Of a stretch of 64,000 bases of DNA, positions 21,850 to 31,734 are shown one piece after another. Under the pieces are notes generated by a model that was given only the letters and a program-made list of their open reading frames with translations, searched no databases and was not told the origin of the DNA. The stretch is from Nemophila menziesii (Eukaryota; Streptophyta; Magnoliopsida; Boraginales; Hydrophyllaceae): NCBI GenBank assembly GCA_029959085.1, contig JARWIR010000002.1, positions 32,885,733 through 32,949,732 on the forward strand, in the 5' to 3' direction. Each line of letters begins with the position of its first letter. The first letter of the stretch is position 1. Made by a program: the position numbers and the translations under genes.

Positions 21850-23296
21850 TCTAAGTCAAACTCTTATAATAGTAGCACCCATCTGATCAAACGCGGCTTC
21901 ACATCTTTCTTTTCCATAATGTATTTAATCGCGGAATGGTCAGTAAACACAACAACTTTCGCCCCAAGAAGTTAGGAACGAAATTTGTCAAATGCATACA
22001 CAACAGCTAGTAATTCCTTCTCAGTCAAGGTATAATTTATTTGAGCACTTATGAAGGTTTTACTCGCATAGTAGATAGAATAAAATACCTTTTCTTTTCT
22101 CTGTCCCAGAACTGCACCCATAGCAAGATCACTAGCATCATCACACATAACTTCAAACGGAATCTTCCAATCAGGAGGTAATACAATAGGTGCAGAAATA
22201 AGCTTCTCCTTGATCTCTTCGAATGCCTTTATGCAAGCTTCATCAAAAAGGAATTTGGTGTCCTTTTCAAGTAAGTTACAAAATGGCTTAGCAATCTTAG
22301 AGAAGTCCTTGATTAAACGTCGGTAAAAACCAGCATGACCCAAAAAGCTTCTTACCCCTTTTACAAAAATAGGAGGGGGAAGAGTCTTGATTACCTCAAT
22401 CTTCGCACGTTCAACTTCTAAACCAGCACTTGAAACCTTGTGACCCAACACTATACGCTCACGGACCATAAAATGACATTCTCCCAGTTCAAAACCAAAT
22501 CAGTCTCCTTGCATCTAATCAATACCTTCTCCAAGTTCTGTAAACACTCCTCAAAGTTATCACCAAACACAGAAAAGTCATCCATAAATACCTGAAGGAA
22601 ATCATCAATCATGTCCCAGAAGATTGCCATCATACATCTCTGGAAAGTAGCGGGTGCATTACACAATCCAAATGGCATCCTTCGGAAGGCAAAGGTACCA
22701 AAAGGACATGTACAGGTTGTCTTGTGTTGGTATTTCGGATCTACATATATCTGATTTTATCCTGAATACCCATCCAAAAAGCAATAAAATTCTCTTCCAG
22801 CTAGCTTGTCTAACATCTAATCTATAAACGGAAGAGGGAAGTGATCTTTTCTAGTGGCCTTGTTCAACTTATGATAATCAATACACACTCTCCAACCAAC
22901 AACGTTTCTTGAGGGTATGGCTTCATTCTGTTCATTCAAGATGGTAGTGATACCACCCTTCTTTGGTACGCATTGAACTGGACTCACCTATTCACTACTA
23001 GCTATGGGATAAATGATTCCCGCGTCTAGTAATTTAATAACCTCTTTCTTCACTATCTCCTTCATAGCTGGCATCAATCTTCTTTGCCCTTCAACTGAGC
23101 GTGCACTCTCATCTTCCAGAATAATTTTGTGTTGGCAATAGGATGGACTAATACCTTTGATGTCAGCAATAGTCCAACCAATCGCTTCTTTATTAGCTCT
23201 CAGTATACACAACAGTTTGTCTTCTTGAGGACCTGTTAAAGTAGCTGACACAATGATAGGTAGAGTGTGGTTAGTACCTAAATAAGCATACCTCAA
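21850..23296 (-). pseudogene. RT and RNase H of R4
   Basis: The RT N-terminal part is open from 23296 (MRYAYLGTNHTLPIIV, EGQRRLMPAMKEIVKKEVIKL). The catalytic area around 22800-22560 includes MPFGLCNAPATFQRCMM and QVFMDDFSVFGDNFEECL, the canonical Athila wording. RSFLGHAGFYRRLIKDFSKI marks the connection at about 22330. RNase H spans about 22180-21850: [15 protein letters not shown], where one extra Asp codon is inserted, [19 protein letters not shown], then a stop where R2 has SYLL. Frames change near 22980 and 22460. The protein would be inactive, but its motifs are the cleanest RT in the window. Confidence 0.87.
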
Positions 23297-24006
23297 GTGT
23301 GACGGAAGCGACTTCTCTTCTAGTTGTGGAGGTTATTCGATAGATGGTTTCATTTTAGGTATTGTCTCCCCTGGCTCTTGTAATGGTTCATAGGCGAGAC
23401 GCCTATGCTTTGGGTTTCCAGAATTGAGAGCTGCCACTATTTTGGTTAGCTCATCCATTAACTCCGGTAAGTCAAGTGTTAGGGCCGCCTGCAAGATATC
23501 ATTAAAATTCATATAATCAAATACCTCTTGTGTAGTTAGGTTAATTACATCCATTCAGAAACAATCTTCCTGGGGATCTGGAAACTTCATGGCCCTAACC
23601 ACGTTGAACTTCACCTCCTCGTCTTGGATTCGCATGGTTAATTCTCTGTTTTCTATATCAACTTACTTTGGCATATGGCACTACATTCTTCTGGCAATCC
23701 TATCATCTCATTCTCAAGGTATGGACTTTTGTTGGTGATGACTCTCTTTAAGAATTTAACGTACTTCGGCACATCTCTAATAGCGTCTAAGAACGGTACA
23801 ATAATGTTAAGACCTCTTACCACATTTAAGAATTTCAGATAGTCAGCCATATCTCCTTTCTTCTGAACTCTTGAGGGAAGAGGTGGAGGAGGACGTGTTT
23901 CTGTAATATCTTTCTTATTTGGCTTTTCCGGAATCTTCTCCACTTCCACTACTTCAGGTTCATCTTCTTTCTCCGCCAAATCTTTTACCAGTTTCTCTTT
24001 CATAGT
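23297..24006 (-). pseudogene. gag C-terminus and protease-RT linker of R4, protease deleted
   Basis: The linker (LTLDLPELMDELTKIVAAL, ending at 23333) is present. Near 23665 the sequence passes straight to gag-end residues (LPEECSAICQSKL), removing the protease of roughly 120 residues. The gag tail then reads RPPPPLPSRVQKKGDMADY and an acidic stretch, back to MKEKLVKDLAEKE at 24000. The next upstream bases are integrase of R5, not gag. Confidence 0.8.
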
Positions 24007-24015
24007 TGTACGATC
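23995..24015 (-). other. Chimeric junction of R4 gag tail with R5 integrase
   Basis: Protein HFKGDRTT of the integrase zinc region continues in frame as MKEKLVKDL of the gag tail. An intact gag of this family (R5 at about 36680) has ETTMKEK, so a short ACAACT identity could have guided the join. The result is one 187-codon open frame, 24216-23653. Confidence 0.75.
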
Positions 24016-24360
24016 ACCCTTAAAATGTCCTCCATAAGGTGAATCATGACAACAAGCAACTACCGCATGGACTTCACCTTCAGGTATGCATCTTCTCACC
24101 ATTTGATCACTACATGTTTTGTATAGGAAGGGATCCTCCCAAAATAACTTCTTTGCACGATAAATCAATCTCTTTATCTCTTGTGAAGTAGCTCCTTCTG
24201 GAAAAGAACCACTCACAATAAGATTTGTTAAATCTACATACCAAGGAGTACCAGTTGCTTATATAGAAAATAAACTCTCATCATGAAACTCTTCCTTGAC
24301 CAACTCTAGTCCACTATTAAACTCAGAACCTTCAACCTGAGACAAATGATCTGCAACCTG
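24007..24360 (-). pseudogene. Integrase N-terminal zinc region of R5
   Basis: Reads SGSFPEGATSQEIKRLIYRA, CSDQMVRRCIPEGEVHAVVA and CHDSPYGGHFKGDRTT, matching the zinc-binding region of the R2 and R4 integrases. It stops at the chimeric junction, so the DDE core and C-terminal region are absent. Upstream it joins RNase H through a degenerate linker. Confidence 0.8.
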
Positions 24361-25125
24361 ATTATCACAACCCTTCTAAAACCGAATCTCTAAGTCAAAC
24401 TCTTGTAACAACAATACCCATCCAATCAAATGCGACTTTGCATCTTTCTTCTCCATAAGGTATTTGATCGCGGAATGATCGGTATACACAACCATTTTCG
24501 CTCCAAGAAGGTAGGAACGAAACTTGTCAAATGCATACACAACAACTAATAACTCTTTCTTAGTAACATTATAATTAATCTGAGCACTTGTGAAGTTTTT
24601 ACTAACATAGTAGATACAATGAAATACCTTTTCTTTTCTCTGACCCAGAACAGCACCCATAGCAGGATCACTAGCATCACATATAACTTCAAATGGAATC
24701 TTCAAATTAGGAGGTAATACAATAGGTTGGCGTTCTTGTCGAGTAAGTTACACAATGGCTTAGCAATCTTAGAGAAATATTTAATGAAACGGCAATAAAA
24801 ACCAACATGACCTAAAAAGCTTCTTGCCCCTTTTACAGAATTAGGAGGGGGAAGAGTCTTGATTACCTAAATCTTTGCATGATCTACTTCTAAACGTGAA
24901 CTCGAAACTTTGTGTCCCAACACTATACCCTCACAAACCATGAAGTGACACTTCTCCCAGTTTAAAACCAAATCAGTTTCCTTGCATCTAATTAACACCT
25001 TTTCTAAATTTTGTAAACACTCATCAAAGTTACATAAACCAAATTTTTTATCATGTCCCAGAATATTTCCATCTTGTATCTCTGGAAAGTAGTAGGTGCG
25101 TTACATAATCCAAATGGCATCCTAC
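24361..25125 (-). pseudogene. RNase H and RT 3' half of R5
   Basis: RNase H at 24705-24376 is open for 109 codons: [33 protein letters not shown] and [20 protein letters not shown] deletion of about 75 bases joins it to RT near 24727. RT continues toward 25125 with GIVLGHKVSS-like and LVLNWEKCHFMV-like residues. The segment that should encode FMDDF (about 25040) is missing, so this RT lost its active site. The sequence stops at the R6 duplication CCTAC. Confidence 0.82.
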
Positions 25126-26583
25126 TGGTGTCGCCTAGGGTGTGATATAATAAGCTAAATAATAAGTCAGAAAACAATGCACTCTCACCCTAGACAGGCA
25201 CAGTATGCAAGTATTACAGGACGTATGCAAGTTTTAATGATAAGTTGAGTTCATTCTCAGGGACTTAGTGTGTTAGTCGAATGGGTAGAAATAACGAGTA
25301 AGAAGTAATTAATTAACAGACAAGAATTAAAAAGAGAATAATTTCGAAATTACTAAATTAAACTAAGAAAATAAAGACAATAAATTAAGTACGAAGAAAT
25401 ATGAGAAGAGAAGTATAGCTTAGGTTTTGCTAGTATGCACTAATCCTTAGACCTTAGACCTTGAGAGCGACTAAGGGGGCTACGGGCACACCACGAGGCT
25501 GGTTCAAATAGGGTTATCCTATGCCACTAGGGCCCTAAGAATTCAATTTCCATACATGGTGAAAGTGGTTATATTATACCCTAATGACTATCTAGTTAGA
25601 ATTAGTGTTGTCAAGACCAATATCGACACTAGACGTTATGTAGTGCTTCAATAATTAGACACCCAGCTAAGGCGATCATCTAACTACTATTAAGGTAATC
25701 CTATACTCGTGCACTAGCAAGGAAAACAGTCATTAAATCAAAACACATAAACAAATATAAAGGTAAGCATCTAATATCAGATTAAAACATTAAATTCCCA
25801 AAGAAACTTAGACAGAAAGAAATTAGAATTCATAGATTATACATGATGCAAAACCCAAGCTATGGGAAGTTTAGTTCATACCTGAAGGAAATAAACTAAA
25901 AGAAATAATAAAAGACATCATCTTGCTCTCTATAATAACTTGAAAGAATAAAACCTTAAGAACTAATTACTATGAGGCAAGGATGATTTACAAGTGATAT
26001 AAGGGTGTATTTATAGGTGTTTAGAAGACCTAATTCATTTTCTTGAAGGAGAAGGTAAATAGTGGACTCCAAGCCCAACTCAAATTCGTAACCCTAAAAC
26101 ATGAAATCAGGCCCGTTTTTGTTTTGGACCTAGCAGCATCAATACTCATCCGTTCGACGCGTATGTCGAAACGCATCGTCTCGGAAAGATCTTCAACTTT
26201 GCTCTTAACCGTTTCTCCAAATTCCACACCGTTTTTGAGATATAAGCTGATTTGTGGTCGTAGGTGCAGAAATTCAGATTTAAGGCAGCTTTTCCTTTTC
26301 CATGTTTTTAGCTTTTGTTTCCTTATCTCCAATTTCCATGCTTATCTCTTTCTAGCTCTTGTAGTCTTTGACTTGGACTCTAATTAATCTCCATAATTAT
26401 CTTTAAATCTTCACACTAAATATATAATTAAACCCAATATGCTCTAAAAATATTATTTTACTAAATCAAGACTCAAAATAGGAAAGTGCACTATTTCTCA
26501 AGAAAAATGATTAGAAAGACTTCTAAATCACTAAAAATGATGTCTCATCTTAGCATAAATATATCACAAATGAGGAGACATCA
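25126..26583 (-). repeat. 3' LTR of R6
   Basis: Plus strand TGGTGTCGCC...GAGGAGACATCA. Nearly identical to the 5' LTR except for a missing stretch of about 84 bases after position 25447 (between AATCCTTAGACC copies). A TTTATAGG TATA-like site on the minus strand is near 26010. The inverted repeat TGATGTCTC/GAGACATCA is at the right end. Frames at 26030-26387 are not genes. Confidence 0.93.
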
Positions 26584-26600
26584 AGATCCCCAACTAAAAG

Positions 26601-26619
26601 TTGTATCGTCCCGATACAA
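26601..26619 (-). other. Pre-PPT hairpin (R6 copy)
   Basis: TTGTATCG-GGA-CGATACAA in RNA sense: eight perfect pairs. The stem differs from the CTTTGTCG/CGACAAAG of other elements at several paired positions, while the GGA loop is unchanged. Confidence 0.7.
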
Positions 26620-28075
26620 TAAAGATAAAAATAAAGGGAAGTCTATAAATACACACCTAGGAAATCTTTAACACAAAGGGGAAGAACATAGCAGTATATA
26701 TAGAATAGACATAAAGCAATTACTCAGAAGATTTCATGCAATAATATTCACAAACTACATACATGTACACTTCTCATATCCATAGTTAACACAGCTTGAA
26801 TTCAAGATCAGATTAGTTTCGCAATGTAAGAAGGATTGGGACTTTACTCAGTTCTCCAAGGAAGCTATAGATTGTTCATCGAACTTCACTAGTATTCAAA
26901 GGTCCACTTAACTATTCTCTAATGGCTCAATTACTTCTCGATTACATAGCAAAGAATCAAAAGGTCTTTAAGGTTGTAATTTAAGCTTAGGGGCGGTATG
27001 ATAGTATATTTGGATAATTTAGAGTGAGCTTTTGACTCTCTCCTCACTAGCCATCAACAAATCGCCCTAGAGCTTGAGTTACTCTCATAAAATGTTTCTC
27101 ACTCAACCCAATGAATTCTTTGATGAACAATTTAGCATCCCCAATAACCCAATTAAAGCATAAGATGTTCACATAAAAATTCCTCTTTGCCGGTCCGAAT
27201 ATATACATTCTTTTCAAATCAATTTTTTTCTCTTTTGTATAGCTATGACTCTCTTTTTAATGTTGAGATATCACGCTAATTTTTCTCATATATATATATT
27301 TTTTCTTTTAATGCCCTTGTTAGCAATTTTAGCTCGTAGCTTCTTTTCCATTCACTATTACCCCGGCAAAGGGTTACAATATAATCCTGTGAATCATCAT
27401 AAATATAAAGAATAGAGCACAATTAAATAAGCTCAAAAATCCCATCCCAATAACACTTCCCATAATGGTGGACCCACCACCCCAAACTCAATCTCTAAAA
27501 CAAATGTCTATGCATCGCGATTCGAGTGCAGGTCATATGGAAAAGTCCTATAATCTAAAGGGATATGGCTTATAATGTGTTTCAATAAAAAGCTTTAGAA
27601 AGGGTAGAAGGGGCTGAGAAGGATATAACATATAAAATCGAATAACAAGGTGAGAAGGTATAAAAAGGCTTCAAGTGGCTTCAATATGAAAAAACTACCT
27701 TAATCACTTTCTACACCATGAAACTTCGTTATTTTCTTACCTTTAGCACTTTCATCAAATGGGTTTGTCAACTAGCTTGGATCTCACGGCCTACACACTT
27801 CTCAAGGTTCCCTGAGATCGAACATACTTTTCTATCGCATTGCTCACTAATCTTTTCTTTACTATCAACATGTGTTTTCCTGCAAATACTTAAAGCATAC
27901 AAATAACATAACTCATAAACATACTACTTACTATCATCAATTCACTGAGCTTATGCTTTCAAGCTATTAAACACACTCTACATCTAATTCCCATGTATCA
28001 AAAATTTTAATTTCTACCTAAACAGAAAAAATGGAGATGAGAGACAACGAATCCCCACACCCCCAACTCAAAAAT

Positions 28076-28095
28076 GAGTCGTGTCCCCACGACTC
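28076..28095 (-). other. GNRA-loop hairpin (R6 copy)
   Basis: RNA sense GAGTCGTG-GGGA-CACGACTC, eight perfect Watson-Crick pairs. Confidence 0.75.
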
Positions 28096-28181
28096 GAAAA
28101 AGACTCGAAACAGAAATTAAAATTAGCAGATAAAAGCATTTACAGAAATGGTAAGGAAGAAAGAGAACATACTCTCGAGGC

Positions 28182-29395
28182 TTATTGCCTCGCATTATCG
28201 ACATCCCAGGTAGGATTTGCTGGATCTTTCTTTAATTTCTCAAGGAGTTTCATGATGTGCACTTGATTGGCTTTGATTTGTGCCACATCATTGGCTAAGG
28301 AAGTTTGAGCTGCTTCGAAATTGTTTAAACGCTCCTCCGTCTTCTCTTGCCAACTTTGCTCCTTTCTTCTTTTGATACTTGCGTAAAACTCGCTCTTCTC
28401 AAGACTTCCATGATCCAAGCGTTATCAATATAACTCTCTTTAGATTCGAGTTTCTCTTCTTCACCCAATATAACATTCGCTTTACGCACAAGACACGTGA
28501 TCATAGTAGGAAATTTAACATTAAAAACTGATTTAGGAGAGACCGAAAATCGCATCACCTCCTCATAGATCGACTGTGCCACGTCCACTTCTTCTCCTCT
28601 CAAAATACAATCCAAAAGTAGAGCGTTCTTCTTAGTCACATCCCAAGTTCGTGTGTTTCCAAAGACATTAGGAATAGGGAAATTGTGCCAAACTCTCGCA
28701 TCCGATTGAAGATATTTGTAAGGCCAAGGTGCCTTCAATTCTCCCTTATGTGATTTCACTTTTTCCTTGTCTAAAACATGTTCAAAAAGTAATTCCTCAT
28801 CAAAGATTTTTCGTTTAGCAACCGCTTCACTATATTTGCAATATCCAATTAATTTCTTAAACTTGAAGTGGTTTCTAATCTCATTAACTGTGAAAGGAAC
28901 TAACTTTCCTCTAATCGGAACACAACCTTTACTATCTCGGCTAAAGAGGCCTAAATAGAATTCCAAAACTAACTCATGACATAATTCAGAACGTCTTACC
29001 ATGAACGTAGACCAACCCAATTTTTCACCAAGCTCCAAGAATCCCTTATACTCTCATGTACCAACTTCTTCATTGAATACTTTCTCATAAGCAAAAGGTA
29101 GTTCCTTTAATTGTTTTTCTGCAGAAGCTATCAAGGCCTTTGAAGCTTCCTCTTTATCCATGGGTGTAAGACCTTTGAAGGGAAGAGGTTGTGTTTTCTC
29201 CTTTGAATAAAAGTAAAGCCTTTTTCCATTAATATCAAACATAGCTAGCTTACCTCCATCTTCAACATCATTTTTACCCTTCGCTTTAGAACTAGAACCT
29301 TTGTTATTTGATTTCTTCTCAATTGAACCCAATACCTTGCTTTTCTTCACCTCCCTCTTGTTAGATAATGTTTCTGTTCTTTTAGTCATCCTCAA
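28182..29395 (-). pseudogene. ORF3 of R6, nearly intact
   Basis: One frame runs from MRMTKRTETLS at 29395 to 28325, about 357 codons, with a single in-frame TGA at 29054 (probably a former CGA). Lys/Ser/Gly-rich N-terminus. The central domain has FMVRRSELCHELVLEFYLGLF, VPIRGKLVPFTVNEIRNHF, then DARVWHNFPIPNVFGNTRTW and VTKKNALLLDCILRGEEVDVA. This is the order seen in the plant 'putative plant transposon protein' family. Near 28400 a frameshift moves the reading to 28418-28182, a heptad-like tail (LNNFEAAQTSLANDVAQIKA). No signal peptide or membrane segment. It is the best-preserved ORF3 here, in an element that lacks RT. Confidence 0.72.
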
Positions 29396-29825
29396 TTGAC
29401 CCCCAATTCAAAGCTTTAACCACTCTTGAAATTTGAAACTCTTGATTATTGGTTGTACAAGCTTAATTTGGGTTAGGAAAGGTGTTTTGATGATGATTCT
29501 CTATATGGGTAAGATGGATTCTTCATGGATTGGTATGGATTTAAGAAATTGTAGGATGAATTTTGAAAATTTAAGCTTTTGATTCTTCAATCTAATGTGT
29601 TTGGTGAGAATTGGTTGTTTAAATCTTCTTTGTAATGATGTGGAGAGAAGATTTGATGTGTTTTTATGGTGATTGGGTAGTGTTTTGATGATTAGGGAAG
29701 GTTTTATGAAGCTTTAATGGAGTTGGGAGAGGTTTAGAGAAGAATGAGAGGCTTAAGGATTTGTAAATTCGGAATAATACCTAATCTCCTTCTTTTATAA
29801 GCTTAAAACGCACTTTTTTCTCTCT

Positions 29826-30075
29826 CCAGCGGCTACCTACGGTATACCGGAACTGAGGCGCGGCATACCGCAGATTCTGTTCCTCGAAATTTTAATCCTC
29901 GGCAAAAAACACGAATCCTCTACCCGTGTCACGGGTTTTTGGTCCTGCGGTATACCGGGGCTATGGTCCGGTATACCGGACCTGAAGCTCCAAATTTTTT
30001 TTTCTTCTCAGCAAAAAACCCGAGTCAATACCCGTGTCACGGGTTTTCTCCTCTGCGGTATACCGGACTGAGGGT
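29826..30075 (-). repeat. CCGG palindromic repeat cluster (R6)
   Basis: Five GGTATACCGG-type units with CGGCAAAAAACACGA and ACCCGTGTCACGGGTTTT segments between them. The latter contains its own near-palindrome, CCCGTGTCACGGG. Confidence 0.78.
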
Positions 30076-30266
30076 CTGAATTTTCCGAAAAAATTTGTTT
30101 TCTCCTCCCGAACTCGATTTCTCCAATACCTAAGCATCAAAAACACTAATACCTTTCTCAAATATGCAATATCAGCTAAAAACAACTAAACACAAAATAA
30201 AAACATAAAAGACAAAACAACTTAAAAAAGGTTGCGGGTTGTCTCCCGTACAGCACTTTTATTTAA

Positions 30267-30285
30267 CGTCTTTTAAAGTTAGACG
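30267..30285 (-). other. Post-pol hairpin (R6 copy)
   Basis: RNA sense CGTCT-AACTTTAAA-AGACG. The fifth pair is T-A where R4 has G-C. Preceded by GAGGTAACG. Confidence 0.6.
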
Positions 30286-30296
30286 CGTTACCTCTA

Positions 30297-31246
30297 TCAA
30301 GATTTGCGAATATAGCCTCCCCAACAACGAGTTAGGCTATGAACGTCAACTAATCTGCGCTTGATCCCCCTCTTGGGTCGGATTTCTATCACTTTGGCTG
30401 AAACCACCTTAGTGACAATGAATGGTCCCATCCACGAGTCTTTGAAACTACGTGGTCTATTTTCGCGTTTGTGAGCTTTCCATAATACTTCATGGCCAAC
30501 CCCAAACTCAATGTTTGGCTCAGTATCCACAGGCTTTAAGTGGATCTTCTCTGGAGGGACTTTGTGATGTGAAAGGCTATGGATGGCAGGAACGGTGGGA
30601 TCTAACTTCCTTGGTTTCTTGCCCAAGACATAGAAGGTCTCAGATACATTCTTTGCATGAAGGGTAATGGTCCCTTCTTGGAAGTTGATGACACTTTGAC
30701 TTGTGGCCATGAAAGGTCGTCCAAGTATGATTGGAACCTGCTTATCTGCATCAAACTCAAGTATAACAAAGTCAGTAGGGATGGCGATACTACCTGCGCG
30801 GACTAAGACGTCCTCCACTGTTCCCCATGTCTTGGTAACTGAGTTGTCAGCGAACTGCAACTTCACTGGAGCTTTCTCTGATTTCTGAAGTCCAAGTCTC
30901 TCGAACACGGACTTAGACATAAGATTCACACCAGAACCCACATCGTACATAGCTTTCACCTTGAGCATACCATTAATTTGAATAGGAAGGTTAAAACTTC
31001 CCGGATCTTTAATCTTCGTTGGTAACTCTATTTCACTTCTTCTTGTGACTCTCAGGTTCTCTCTTGGGATCTCTACACTCGCTTCTTTCTCAGGAATAAC
31101 TTGCGTAAAAACTTGTTTCGGTGTAAGTCCTTTCTTCGCAATCTCAAGCATTTGGGCGTTGATATTTTCAGGTGTATACGCCTCTACAAATGTCTTGATT
31201 TCAGTGTCATCCTTAGGATTTGTATCAGGAATAGTTGATGACACTG
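30297..31246 (-). CDS. Protease fused to an integrase C-terminal tail (R6)
   Basis: Open for 315 codons from MSSTIPDTNPKDD at 31244. Residues 80-180 are an aspartic protease: DPGSFNLPIQINGM, catalytic MYDVGSGVNLMSKS (DVGS in place of DLGA), then LVRAGSIAIPTDFVILEFDA and PIILGRPF. After about 60 linker residues the chain continues as DSWMGPFIVTKVVSAKVIEI and ends LTRCWGGYIRKS. The GPF-like part matches the integrase tail of pol (SKWSGPYIVTKV in R2). RT, RNase H and the integrase core are missing without loss of frame. It could still process gag. R3 has the same fusion. Probably read as the end of gag-protease; the inverted repeat upstream now breaks that continuity. Confidence 0.75.
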
Positions 31247-31250
31247 TTTA

Positions 31251-31734
31251 AAGAAGAGAAGGAAGTACCACATGTTGCCATTAGTGACGTGGAAGTTCCG
31301 AGTATCAAAGAAGAACCAACCAAGTCTAGCCCCGTGGAATCTGACTGTTCTGAGGTTGATGTGGAGGACGATTCAGAAAAATCCGAATTTATACAGCTTT
31401 TGAAAGATATGCAAGAGGAAATCAGATCGGTTATGGATTATCAAGCTGAGTTGGCTAAAGAGAAAGAAGAAGAAGCCTCCAAGGAGGAACCAAGAGTTGA
31501 AGTTGAAGTTGTACATGCTGTGCAAGAAGAGAAAGAAGAAGAAAAGGTGGAACCGCCACCTAAAAAAAAACTGTATATCTTTCAAAAGCTGTATAAATTC
31601 GGATTTTTCTGAATCGTCCTCCACATCAACCTCAGAACAGTCAGATTCCACGGGGCTAGACTTGGTTGGTTCTTCTTCGATACCCGGAACTTCCACGGCA
31701 CTAATGGAAGCATGTGGTACTTCCTTCTCTTCTT
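31251..31734. repeat. 160-base inverted repeat with 164-base loop
   Basis: Left arm 31251-31410 and right arm 31575-31734 are reverse complements with only about five mismatches, all near the outer ends. Both arms encode the same acidic segment (VESDCSEVDVEDDSEKSEF) in opposite directions. The minus-strand (right) arm is in the element's coding sense, so the left arm plus loop is an inverted copy. Confidence 0.92.

Larger units (their letters stand above)
16126..24006 (-). mobile_element. R4, 3' part of an autonomous-type element (minus)
   Basis: 3' LTR, 3' untranslated region, ORF3 remnant, CCGG spacer, integrase, RNase H, RT and the end of gag, in minus order. The protease is deleted near 23665. 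At about 24006 R4 joins the integrase zinc region of R5. It is inserted into the R3 3' LTR (left flank AAACA); its own 5' end is missing. Confidence 0.85.
26584..28181 (-). other. R6 3' untranslated region
   Basis: Non-coding. Pre-PPT hairpin 26601-26619, the standard conserved blocks (TCTTTGCCGG at 27182, CCCCGGCAAAGGG at 27361), and the GNRA hairpin 28076-28095. Plus frames at 26486-26671 and 27718-27906 have no support. Confidence 0.75.
29396..30296 (-). other. R6 spacer with CCGG repeats
   Basis: No gene. G/T-rich leader beside ORF3; CCGG palindromes at 29826-30075; A-rich segment; post-pol hairpin at 30267-30285. The frame at 29961-30185 reads the repeats. Confidence 0.7.

Noticed and set aside
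26043..26387. Plus-strand 114-codon frame
   Set aside because: It lies wholly within the R6 3' LTR and is broken in the 5' LTR copy (34645-34827).
31235..31612. Plus-strand 125-codon acidic frame as a new gene
   Set aside because: It is the inverted copy of the R6 gag segment plus loop; no promoter or independent homologue is visible.
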